Part shown: positions 7,905 through 15,543 of the stretch, piece by piece
Position numbering within the stretch: the first letter of the stretch is position 1
How the letters are laid out: each line of letters starts with the position of its first letter
Assembly (NCBI GenBank): GCA_963767475.1
Contig: CAVYEI010000002.1
Coordinates: 868,001 to 932,000 of the forward strand
Direction of reading: 5' to 3'
DNA: 64,000 nt
From: WHSW01 sp963767475
GTDB taxonomy: Bacteria > Actinomycetota > Thermoleophilia > Solirubrobacterales > 70-9
Notes under the pieces: model-generated
Databases searched by the model: none
What the model was told of the DNA's origin: nothing
The model's input: the letters and a program-made list of their open reading frames with translations, nothing else
Made by a program: the position numbers and the translations under genes

Positions 7905-8940
7905 CGCCGGCGGCGCGCCGGCCCATAATCAGGCGCCTCAACGGCGGCGCACCTCCGCTTCGCTTCGCTCCGCGATCGGAGCCGATCCCGCGGATGAGGC
8001 GATGGTCGCGCGTGCTCGCGACCGCTTCGCCGCCGAACGCCGCCATCTCGACCGGCGGCGAAAGCAGGCCGAACGCGAGGGGGCGCTGCCGAACCTGATC
8101 GTGATCGGGGGGCTGAAGTGCGGCACCACCAGCCTCCACCACTACCTCAACCTGCACCCGCAGATCTCGATGTCGCGGCCAAAGGAGCTCAACTTCTTCG
8201 TCGAGGAGCTCAACTGGGAGCTGGGCCCGGAGTGGTACGCGAGTCATTTCGACCGCCGGGCCGCCGTCCGCGGCGAGAGCTCGCCGCACTACACCAACCT
8301 GCCGCGTTTCAGCGGAGTAGCGGAGCGGATGCACGAGCTGCTCGGCGGCCAGACACGGATCGTGTACATGGTCCGCGATCCGATCGAGCGCATGCTCTCG
8401 CACTACTTTCACAACGTCGGCGGCGGCTATGAGTCGCGGCCGATGGAGGACGCGCTCGCCGACCCCGGCTCCGCCTACATCGCCCGCAGCCGTTACGCAA
8501 CGCAGCTCGAGCCCTACCTGGCGACGTTCGATCGCACCCACGTGCTGATCGTCGACAACGAGGATCTTGCCGGGGAGCGCGAGGCGACGATGCGCAGCGT
8601 GTTCCTCTTCTGCGGCGTCGACGACCGGTTCAGCTCGGAGCAGTTCGAGCGCGAATGGGAGACCGGCAGCGGCAAGCAGGAGGGCGGCTTCCGGCTCATG
8701 GACCGGGCGGTGCGGCTCCCCGGCCTGCGTGCGTTCGACCGCAACTTCGACCGCCTGCCGGAGTCGCTGCGCTGGATGGTCGAGCGCCTCGTCCACGATC
8801 CGGGCAAGGGCGCGGCGCCGAAGCCCGAGCTGCCGGCGGACCTTCGCAGGCAGCTCGAGGATCTGGTGCGCGACGACGTCGCCGCGCTCGAGGCGATCGC
8901 CGGGCGCGAGTTCGGCTGGCTTCATAGAGTGCGGCCATGA
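7891..8940 (+). CDS. Sulfotransferase family protein
   Basis: The protein has up to 349 residues. The 5'-phosphosulfate loop of PAPS-dependent sulfotransferases is seen as GGLKCGTTSLHHYL (about residue 73). The 3'-phosphate-binding motif is YMVRDPIERMLSHYFHN (about residue 160). The start is uncertain. The GTG at 7891 overlaps the HAD gene by 14 bases, while ATG 8002 lies just before the conserved region, after a GATGAGG-like ribosome-binding site, and a CATAAT box at 7923-7928 fits it as a promoter. The acceptor could be a carbohydrate or lipid. It overlaps the following FAD oxidase gene by 4 bases (ATGA), suggesting coupled translation. Confidence 0.82.
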   Translation: MPAADAGGAPAHNQAPQRRRTSASLRSAIGADPADEAMVARARDRFAAERRHLDRRRKQAEREGALPNLIVIGGLKCGTTSLHHYLNLHPQISMSRPKELNFFVEELNWELGPEWYASHFDRRAAVRGESSPHYTNLPRFSGVAERMHELLGGQTRIVYMVRDPIERMLSHYFHNVGGGYESRPMEDALADPGSAYIARSRYATQLEPYLATFDRTHVLIVDNEDLAGEREATMRSVFLFCGVDDRFSSEQFEREWETGSGKQEGGFRLMDRAVRLPGLRAFDRNFDRLPESLRWMVERLVHDPGKGAAPKPELPADLRRQLEDLVRDDVAALEAIAGREFGWLHRVRP

Positions 8941-10301
8941 ATGAATTTGGCGAACTGAGCATCGACGGACGAGTGGCCACCCCCAGCGACGCCGACTGGG
9001 ACGAGGCCCGCCAAGCGTGGAACCTGGCCGCCGATCCGCAGCCCGCCGCCGTCGCCTTCGTCGAGGGTCCCGGCGACGTCGCCGGGGTGCTTGCCTTCGC
9101 CGCCGCGAACGACCTCCGGGTGATCGGCCAGGGCACCGGCCATGGGGCGGTCGCGGTGGGCTCGTTCGAGGACACGATCGTGATCAAGACCGAACGCATG
9201 CGCGGCGTCGAGGTCGACGCCGGCGCGCAAACGGCCCGGGTCGAGGCGGGCGTGCTGGCGATGGAGCTCGGCGCCGCCGCCCAGAAAGAGGGGATGTGCT
9301 CGATGCCCGGGTCGTCACCCGACGTCGGCGTGATCGGCTACACGCTCGGCGGCGGGCTCGGCTGGTTCGGACGCCGCTACGGCTTTGCCTGCAACCGGGT
9401 GAGCGCGATCGAGCTGGTGACCGCCGACGGCGAGGCCCGGCGCGTCGATGCCGACAACGACGCCGAGCTGTTCTGGGCTCTGCGCGGCGGTGGCGGCGGC
9501 TACGCGATCGTCACCGCGCTCCACCTCCACCTGGTGCCGGTCGCCGAGGCCTACGCCGGCGCGCTGATCTTCCCGGCCGAGCTCGGCGTCGACGCGATCC
9601 GCGCCTACCGCGACTGGACCCAGACTGTCCCCGAGGAGGTGACCACGGTCGTGCGCCTGCTGCGCCCGCCGCCGATTCCCGACGTGCCGGAGCCGCTGCG
9701 CGACACGCCGCTGCTGGTCATCGACGGGGCCTGCATCGGCAGCCAGGAGGAGGGCGAGCGGCTGCTGGCCCCGATGCGCGAGCTCGGCGAGCCGATCATG
9801 GACACCTTCGCCCAGATCCCGGCCGAGGGCCTGAGCCGGATCCACATGGACCCCGAGCAGCCGGTGCCGGCGCTCGGCCACCATGGCGTCGTCCGCGAGC
9901 TCCCCGACGAGGCGATCGACGCGTTCTACGCCGCCGGCGGGCCCGAGGCCGGCTCGCCGTTGCTGCTCGCCGAGCTGCGCCATCTCGGCGGCGCCCTCGG
10001 CCGACCCGCCGAGGGCGGCGGGGCGCTCGACAAGCTCGACGGCGAGTTCGCGATGCTCGGCATCGGCATGCCGATGACGCCGGAGCTCGGGGAGGCGATC
10101 GACGGCCACCTCGACCTGCTCGAGCAGACGATGCAGCCGTGGGCGAGCGCGGGCGGCTACTTCAACTTCGCCGAGCGCCCCTGCGACGTCGACTCGATCC
10201 TGCCCGCGGCGACCTGCGAACGACTGAACGAGATCAAGCGCCGCTGGGATCCCGACGGCCTGATCCGCGCCAACCACCTGCTCGCCCCCGCCGCGGCCTG
10301 A
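8937..10301 (+). CDS. FAD-linked oxidase, berberine-bridge-enzyme-like
   Basis: This 454-residue protein has a PCMH-type FAD domain (residues about 30-210: VIGQGTGHGAVAVG, GYTLGGGLGWFGRRYG). The C-terminal BBE segment ends FNFAERPCDVDS...RRWDPDGLIRANHLL. The His in GTGHG is at the site where this family attaches FAD covalently. The position of the second, cysteinyl attachment (usually GxCxxVG) is serine here (GSSPDVG), so bicovalent FAD is unlikely. Such enzymes oxidise sugars, alcohols or secondary metabolites with O2. It follows the sulfotransferase with a 4-base overlap. Confidence 0.85.
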   Translation: MNEFGELSIDGRVATPSDADWDEARQAWNLAADPQPAAVAFVEGPGDVAGVLAFAAANDLRVIGQGTGHGAVAVGSFEDTIVIKTERMRGVEVDAGAQTARVEAGVLAMELGAAAQKEGMCSMPGSSPDVGVIGYTLGGGLGWFGRRYGFACNRVSAIELVTADGEARRVDADNDAELFWALRGGGGGYAIVTALHLHLVPVAEAYAGALIFPAELGVDAIRAYRDWTQTVPEEVTTVVRLLRPPPIPDVPEPLRDTPLLVIDGACIGSQEEGERLLAPMRELGEPIMDTFAQIPAEGLSRIHMDPEQPVPALGHHGVVRELPDEAIDAFYAAGGPEAGSPLLLAELRHLGGALGRPAEGGGALDKLDGEFAMLGIGMPMTPELGEAIDGHLDLLEQTMQPWASAGGYFNFAERPCDVDSILPAATCERLNEIKRRWDPDGLIRANHLLAPAAA

Positions 10302-10310
10302 CCGCCGCCA

Positions 10311-10340
10311 CCCGGCCAGGGCCCACAGGCCCCGGCCGGG
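10311..10340. terminator. Strong bidirectional hairpin between convergent genes
   Basis: CCCGGCC (10311-10317) pairs with GGCCGGG (10334-10340), and inside it GGGCC (10319-10323) pairs with GGCCC (10328-10332). One mismatch and a 4-base loop complete the hairpin. It sits exactly between the stops of the converging genes at 10301 and 10353. There is no U-tract on either strand, as is common in high-GC actinobacteria. Confidence 0.65.
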
Positions 10341-10352
10341 TAGTCGCTGCGG

Positions 10353-11462
10353 TTAGTTGCCGAGCTCGTTGAACGGGGCGAACATCACCTGGAGGACCGG
10401 GTTGCTCGCGTTCTCGTTCGCGTCGAGCGAGGTCACCTCGAGGTTGAACGTCTGGTTGCCGGGACCGACGCTCTGTGCCCAGTTGGTCGCGCACTGAGCG
10501 CTGTTTGCCTCGTCGATCGAGACCTGCCGCTCGGTCACACCGATGTCGTTCTCGTTGATGTCGAGCTTGCACTCGATCAGCGCGCCGCCGACATCGTCGC
10601 CTTCACTGTCGAGCTGCGCCGACGCGGTGACGAAGACATAGCCGCCGCCGGCCGGCACGTTGATCGTCTTCGTCGCGATGTCATCGTCGGTCGTGAACAC
10701 GCCGACGGTCGAGTCCCGCCCGACCCGGCCGAGGGGCAGGGTCGACTCGTCGATGTCGGTTGCGGTGACCGAGTCCGTGCCGAGGTCGGCACCGCCGAGG
10801 CTGCCATCGGAAACGTCGGCGCCGGCCAGCGACCCGTTGTCGATGTCCGTTCCGGTCAGGTTCTCGTTGGCGACGTCGCCGGTCGAGATCGTGCCGTCGG
10901 CGATGTCGGCGCCGCCGAGCGAGTCGTTGTCGACGTCCCCGGAGACGATCGTGCTGTCGGCGATCTCGGCGCTGAAGATCGTCCCGTTGATGATCTTGCC
11001 CGAGCTGACCGAGTTGTCGGCGAGCTCCGACGAGCCCACGGACGACGCCGCCAGGTCCGCCGTGCCAAGGCTGTCGTTGGCGACCTTGGCCGAGTTGACC
11101 ACGCCGTTGGCGATCGCCGGATCCGGATAGGTCCCGGTCAGGTCGCCGCCGGCCGTGCCGAGCGCGCCACCCTGCGACGGCAGGTTGAGGTTGAGAGTCG
11201 ATTCGTCGACGTCGGCCCCGGTTAGCGAATCGTCGCCGATGTCGGCGCCGGTGAGCGCGCCATCGCCGACGTCAGCGCTCTTGACCGACGCCTGCTTGAT
11301 GTCCTGGCTCTTGAGCGTGTTGTTCTTGACGCTCTTGCTGACAACCGTGTTCTTCGCCGCCCTCGACGCCGCATGGGCGACGCCGCCAATCGCGACGATC
11401 AACGCCAGCACCGCGACGCAAAGCGCCGGGCTCGGCATCCGACCTCTCCTCGACCTGTCCAT
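10353..11462 (-). CDS. Secreted decapeptide-repeat protein (beta-solenoid-like)
   Basis: This 369-residue protein has a signal peptide (residues 1-31: basic MDRSRRGRMPSPAL, then LCVAVLALIVAIGGVAHA). Residues about 45-245 are a run of roughly ten-residue units of pattern [DN]-x-[ST]-[LIV]-x-[GS]-[AGT]-[DE]-[IVL]-x (for example DDSLTGADVD, NDSLGGADIA, NGSLAGADVS). This suggests a pentapeptide-like or beta-solenoid stack. A non-repeat C-terminal domain of about 120 residues follows, with two Cys, ending FAPFNELGN. I chose ATG 11462 over the TTG at 11519 because the signal peptide begins there and GGAAGTGGGG precedes it. The function is unknown; it is likely surface-exposed. Confidence 0.75.
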   Translation of the reverse strand: MDRSRRGRMPSPALCVAVLALIVAIGGVAHAASRAAKNTVVSKSVKNNTLKSQDIKQASVKSADVGDGALTGADIGDDSLTGADVDESTLNLNLPSQGGALGTAGGDLTGTYPDPAIANGVVNSAKVANDSLGTADLAASSVGSSELADNSVSSGKIINGTIFSAEIADSTIVSGDVDNDSLGGADIADGTISTGDVANENLTGTDIDNGSLAGADVSDGSLGGADLGTDSVTATDIDESTLPLGRVGRDSTVGVFTTDDDIATKTINVPAGGGYVFVTASAQLDSEGDDVGGALIECKLDINENDIGVTERQVSIDEANSAQCATNWAQSVGPGNQTFNLEVTSLDANENASNPVLQVMFAPFNELGN

Positions 11463-11636
11463 CTTCGTCCCCACTTCCTTGTCTCGGTCGAGCCCCGCGG
11501 CCCCACCCGTTCGTGACAAAGAGAATCGCCCGGATCGCCGCCGCCGCCCATCGGGCCACCGGCCAGACCGCGGCAGAGGACGCCTCCCCCGATTGGCGGT
11601 CCACCGGATGGGGGACGCGGGCGGACGAAGCGCGTG

Positions 11637-13534
11637 TTAGCTGCCGCTGCGCTCGCGTAGCTCGCTGAACACGGCAGTCCGTCCCGGCTGGTCGACCGGG
11701 CGTTGTTCGTCGGCGATCACATGGGTCACGGCGTTGATCAGCGCCAGGTGGGTGAAGGCCTGGGGGAAGTTGCCGAGATGGGCGTGGCTGCGAGGCTCGA
11801 TCTCCTCGGCGTAGAGGTTGAGCGGACCGGCGAGCCCGAGCAGCTTCTCGCACAGCGCCTTCGCCTTCTCCGCCTCGCCGATCTCCGAAAGCGCGGCGAC
11901 GAGCCAGAAGGAGCAGATCGTGAACGTGCCCTCCTCGCCGTGGAGGCCGTCCTCGGTTTCCTCGACGCGGTAGCGCAGAACCAGGCCGTGGTCGGTGAGC
12001 TCCTCGTCGATCGCCCGCACCGTGCTGCGGATCACCTCGTGATCGGGGGGCAGGAAGCGGAACAGCGGCGCGAGCAGCACCGAGGCGTCGAGCGCGTCGG
12101 TGTCGTAGTGCTGGCGCATCACACCCCGATCTGAGACGCCGTGCTCGAGGATGTCGGCCTGGATCTCCTCGGCGGTTGCGGCCCACCTGGTCGCCTCCTC
12201 CTCGCAATCGCCCCGCCGCGCCGCCAGCCGCGCCCCGCGGTCGAGAGCCACCCAGCACATCAGCTTCGAGGAGACGTAGTGCTTGGCCGGGCCGCGGGCT
12301 TCCCAGATCCCCTGGTCGGGCTGCTTCCAGACCTTCGCCGCAGCCTCGACCTGGTCTTCAACGATCGGCCATACCTGGGGCGGCACGATCCGGTCAGCGC
12401 GGGAATGGATGTAGAGCGAGTCGACGAGAGCGCCGTAGACGTCGTTCTGCTGCTGGTCGAAGGCGCCGTTACCGATCCGCACCGGCTTCGCCCCGCCGTA
12501 GCCCGAGAGCTGGTCGAGCGTGCTCTCGGTCAGGTCGCGCTCGCCGCCGATCCCGTACATGATCTGCAGCTTGTTCCCGTGCTGGTGGCAGATATCGGCG
12601 ATGAAGCGGGCGAAGTCGTCGGCCTCCTGGTCGAGACCGAGTACGTGAAGCGCCCAGAGGGTGAAGCTCGCATCGCGGATCCAGGTGTAGCGATAGTCCC
12701 AATTGCGCTCCCCGCCGGGCGTCTCGGGCAGCGAGGTGGTCAGCGCCGCGATCAGCGCTCCCGTGGGCGCGTAGGTGAGGCCCTTGAGGGTGAGCGCCGA
12801 GCGCTGCAGGTGGATTCGCCACGGATGGTCGGGGAACTCACCGTTGGCGAGCCAGCGGCGCCAGTGGTCGGCGGTTCTGTCGATCCGTGCGAAGGCCTCG
12901 TCGCAGGTGGTGGGGGGAACGGCTCCGCGCCCCAGGCGAACGCGGCGAAGCAGCTCTCGCCGTCCTTGAGCAGGTGTCGAGCCTCCACTCGCTGGATCTC
13001 GATCCCGAGATTGAGGTCCGTGGTCAGCAGCGCCGGCGGCTGCTCGTCTGCATTGGTGGTCGCCGAGTGGCGGTCGTCGGCGAGCTCCCAAGCCGGCGGT
13101 ACCCGGGCGTAATCGAAGAGCGGATGGCAGGTGAGCTCAATCGGGACCTCGCCCTGGACACAGGTCGCCACCCGTAGGAGCACGCACTCGGCGTCGTAGT
13201 CGGGCGGTGGCCGGGTGTGGGGATCGTCGCTGCGCTGGCGCCATGGACCGATCGTGAGCAGATCGGTGACCACGAGCCAGCCGGTGCTCGTGCCCCAGGT
13301 GGTCTCGAGGATGTTGGTGCCAGGCTGGTAGCGGCGGGCGACCGGCACCGCCTCCAGCGGGCCGAGTCGAAAGCGGCCGGCCCCGCGGTCGAGGAGCGAG
13401 CCGAAGACGCTGGGCGAGTCGAAGCGGGGAATACAGAGCCATTCGACCGCGCCGTCGGGTCCGACCAGGGCTCCCGTATGGCAATCGGAGAGGAAGCCGT
13501 AGTCGGCGATCCGCGGAAAGTCCCCCGGTTGCAT
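11637..13534 (-). CDS. Glycoside hydrolase family 15 (glucoamylase/trehalase-like), frameshifted as assembled
   Basis: The N-terminal part (13534 to about 12912) begins MQPGDFPRIADYGFLSDCHTG and contains VEWLCIPRFDSPSVFG, the typical start of actinobacterial GH15 proteins. The C-terminal part is in another frame (about 12911 to 11637) and carries the (alpha/alpha)6 barrel motifs NWDYRYTWIRDASFTLWAL and AGPLNLYAEEIEPRSHAHLGNFPQAF, including the catalytic Glu region. The frame breaks at a run of six C on the minus strand (12912-12917). One extra C would give an intact protein of about 632 residues, the usual length. This is either an assembly error or a real inactivation. The likely role is hydrolysis of trehalose or alpha-glucans in the cytosol. 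Confidence 0.85.
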
Positions 13535-13540
13535 GGACGA

Positions 13541-13550
13541 TTACTACCAT
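13541..13550. promoter_or_regulatory. Overlapping divergent -10 boxes for the GH15 and RpiB-like genes
   Basis: The start codons of the two divergent genes (ATG at 13534 minus, GTG at 13557 plus) are only 22 bases apart. Within the gap, minus-strand TAGTAA (13546-13541) and plus-strand TACCAT (13545-13550) each end 6 bases before their start codon. That spacing fits leaderless transcripts. The two -10 boxes share bases, so the promoters would exclude each other. No clear -35 box was identified. Confidence 0.4.
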
Positions 13551-13556
13551 CGACGC

Positions 13557-14001
13557 GTGCGAATCGCTGTCGCGGCAGACGAAAGGACGGGTGTCGCCGA
13601 CGCGGTGGTCGCCGAGCTGCGCCGGCGGGGGCACGAGCCGATCGCCCACGGCGCCCTCGCCGACGACGAGCGCGACGACTGGGCCTGGGCCAGCGAGGCG
13701 GCCGCTCGCGATGTGGTCGCGGGCCGCGCCGAGCAGGCCGTCGTCTGCTGCTGGACGGGAACGGCGCCTCGATCGCCGCGAACAAGGTCGGGGTATCCGC
13801 GCCGCCCTCTGCGTCGACGCGGCGACCGCCGACGGCGCCCGCCGCTGGAACGACGCCAACGTGCTCGCGCTCAGCCTGCGGACGACCTCCGAGGCGGAGC
13901 TGGGCGAGATCCTCGATGCCTGGTTCGCCGGCCAGCCGAGCCCCGGCGACGACGACCGCGCCAACGTCGACCACCTCGCCGAGATCGAATCCGGGGTATA
14001 A
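13557..14001 (+). pseudogene. RpiB/LacA/LacB-family sugar-phosphate isomerase, two frameshifts
   Basis: Three consecutive frames together encode a normal RpiB-type protein of about 148 residues. The segments are VRIAVAADERTG to AVVCCWTGT, then GASIAANKV, then RGIRAALCVDAATADGARRWNDANVLALSL to the stop. In the family the Cys-x-x-Gly-x-Gly-like loop and the GxxxAANK/GIRAA segment form the active site; here CCWTGTGASIAANK would be read if one base were added near 13762 and another near 13789. Ribose-5-phosphate isomerase B and relatives interconvert aldose and ketose phosphates. Both breaks may be sequencing errors, because a third single-base break lies in the adjacent GH15 gene. Confidence 0.75.
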
Positions 14002-14009
14002 GCCCCGGC

Positions 14010-14756
14010 ATGCGCCGGCTGCTGCCCGACCACGCCGAGACCACGGTCGCCGACCAGGTCGCGACCCTCGACCTGGTCGCGCTCGCACACGACGATCGCC
14101 CCTACGTGATCACCAACTTCGCCCTCACCCTCGACGGCCACGCGACGATCTCAGGGCGCTCCGGCGCGATCGGCTCCGAGGCCGACACCGCGATGCTGGT
14201 CGGCCTGCGCACGCGCGTCGACGCGGTGATGATCGGCGCCGGGACGATGCGCGCCGAGCGCTACGGGCGCGTGATCGGCGACCCGGCGAAGCGCCGGCGG
14301 CGCGAGCGCGACGGGCTGTCCCAGGACCCGCTGGTGGTGATCGTCTCCGGCCGGCTCGATCTGCCCTGGGATGCGCCGCTGTTCACCGAGGGCCACGGCA
14401 GTTGCCTGATCTGCACCTCCTCCGACGAGGATCCGCCCGAGACCCCCACCCCCGTCCAGGTTCTGCGCCAGCCGGATGGGGTTGACCTCGCCGCCCTGCT
14501 CGCCCAGCTGCGCAAGGACCACGGCGTGCGCGCCCTGCTCTGCGAGGGCGGCCCGCGGCTGCACGGCCAGCTGATCGAGGCGGATCTGGCCGATGAGCTC
14601 TTCGTCACCCACGCGCCGAAGTTCGCCGGCGGCGTCGGGCCCGGCCTGGTTTCCGGGATGGCCGAGCAGGAGCGCGACGTGGAGCTCGGCTGGCTGCTGG
14701 CCGAGGAGTCGACAGGCGAGCTCTTCGGCCGCTACCTGACCGGCGTTGGCGGCTGA
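14010..14756 (+). CDS. RibD C-terminal-domain reductase (pyrimidine/dihydrofolate reductase-like)
   Basis: This 248-residue protein matches the NADPH-dependent reductase half of RibD, which has a DHFR-like fold. NFALTLDGHATI and GSEADTAMLVGLRTRVDAVMIGAGTMRAERYG carry the substrate and NADPH loops, and CEGGPRLHGQLIEADLADELF is the conserved C-terminal helix-strand pair. No deaminase domain is attached. Stand-alone members may be riboflavin-pathway reductases or act on other pterin-like or pyrimidine substrates. The start ATG is 9 bases after the RpiB-like stop. The GNAT gene overlaps its end, so these genes probably form one transcript. Confidence 0.83.
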   Translation: MRRLLPDHAETTVADQVATLDLVALAHDDRPYVITNFALTLDGHATISGRSGAIGSEADTAMLVGLRTRVDAVMIGAGTMRAERYGRVIGDPAKRRRRERDGLSQDPLVVIVSGRLDLPWDAPLFTEGHGSCLICTSSDEDPPETPTPVQVLRQPDGVDLAALLAQLRKDHGVRALLCEGGPRLHGQLIEADLADELFVTHAPKFAGGVGPGLVSGMAEQERDVELGWLLAEESTGELFGRYLTGVGG

Positions 14757-15258
14757 CCGCGTAGCGGTGGAGCTGGTCGACTACACCGACGCCGATCTGG
14801 CGCTGAGCGTCGCGCTGGAGACGAACCCCGAGGTGATGGCCGAGCTCGGCGGCCCGCGGCCACAGGAGGCAATCGAGCGCGTTCATCCACGCCGGGTCTC
14901 GCCGACGCCCGACGGGGGCCTGTGGCTGAAGATCGTGCCCGCGGGGTCTTCCGATGTCGCCGGGACGCTGGGCGTCTGGCGCTCCGAATGGCAGGGAGAG
15001 GAGGTCTGGGAGGTCGGCTGGATGCTGCTCTCCGAGTACCACGGCCGCGGCCTCGGCAGCGAGGCGCTGGGGATGCTGATCGCGCGCATGCGAGCCGATC
15101 CACGCTTCGACTCCGTTCACGCCTTCCCCGGGATCTCCAACGGAGCATCGAACGGCCTCTGCCGTAAGTTCGGCTTCGAGTTGGTCGAGCGGGCCGAGGT
15201 CGAGTTCTCCGGGCGGCCGCTCGAGGTCAACCACTGGGTGCTCGAGACGAGCGCCTAG
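14746..15258 (+). CDS. GNAT-family N-acetyltransferase
   Basis: This protein has up to 170 residues. The acetyl-CoA pyrophosphate loop is seen as YHGRGLGSEALGMLI ([RQ]xxGx[GA]-type) after the strand EEVWEVGWML. HAFPGISNGASNGLCRKFGFELV is the usual motif-B Asn/Cys-x-x-Phe-G-Phe segment of RimJ/RimL-like members. The start is uncertain: TTG 14746 overlaps the reductase gene by 11 bases, while GTG 14767 would remove 7 residues. The acetylated substrate is unknown. The palindromic ends CTAGCG (15255-15260) / CGCTAG (15272-15277) span the stops of this gene and its convergent neighbour. Confidence 0.83.
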   Translation: MAADRVAVELVDYTDADLALSVALETNPEVMAELGGPRPQEAIERVHPRRVSPTPDGGLWLKIVPAGSSDVAGTLGVWRSEWQGEEVWEVGWMLLSEYHGRGLGSEALGMLIARMRADPRFDSVHAFPGISNGASNGLCRKFGFELVERAEVEFSGRPLEVNHWVLETSA

Positions 15259-15273
15259 CGGCGTCTCGCGTCG

Positions 15274-15528
15274 CTAGATGCCGCCGCCGCCCCAGGGGCC
15301 GACGTTGCGGTCGTGGGTCGTTCGGGGATCGTCGCCGGTCGTCGGACGCTCGTCCGCGCGCCGCTCGGCGTGCAGCTTCTCCGCGTCCTTCGCCGGCAGC
15401 CCGATCTTGACCACGTCCCAGCCGTTCGCGCCCTCGCGAGCAAGCCAATGATGCGTGCCGCGGTCGGGATGCTCGCTGTTGTTGCGATTGGCGAGCGCGG
15501 TGGCTTCGTCCTCGGTCACGAAAACCAC
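15274..15528 (-). CDS. Small hypothetical protein (84 aa)
   Basis: This 84-residue protein begins at GTG (VVFVTEDEATALANRNN) and contains GTHHWLAREGANGWDVVKIGLP, a compact alpha/beta segment. A polar, disordered tail ends WGGGGI. There is no signal peptide or membrane segment. It lies immediately downstream of the GH31 gene on the same strand with a 15-base gap, so it may be cotranscribed. I do not recognise a characterised family; similar short proteins with an HHW...GWDV core seem common in this class, though that is recall rather than a search. Confidence 0.6.
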   Translation of the reverse strand: MVFVTEDEATALANRNNSEHPDRGTHHWLAREGANGWDVVKIGLPAKDAEKLHAERRADERPTTGDDPRTTHDRNVGPWGGGGI

Positions 15529-15543
15529 CGTACAGCCTGTCCC

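Noticed and set aside
12141..13112. Plus-strand frame across the GH15 frameshift
   Set aside because: It is antisense to GH15, and the minus-strand frames together give a full family-length protein.
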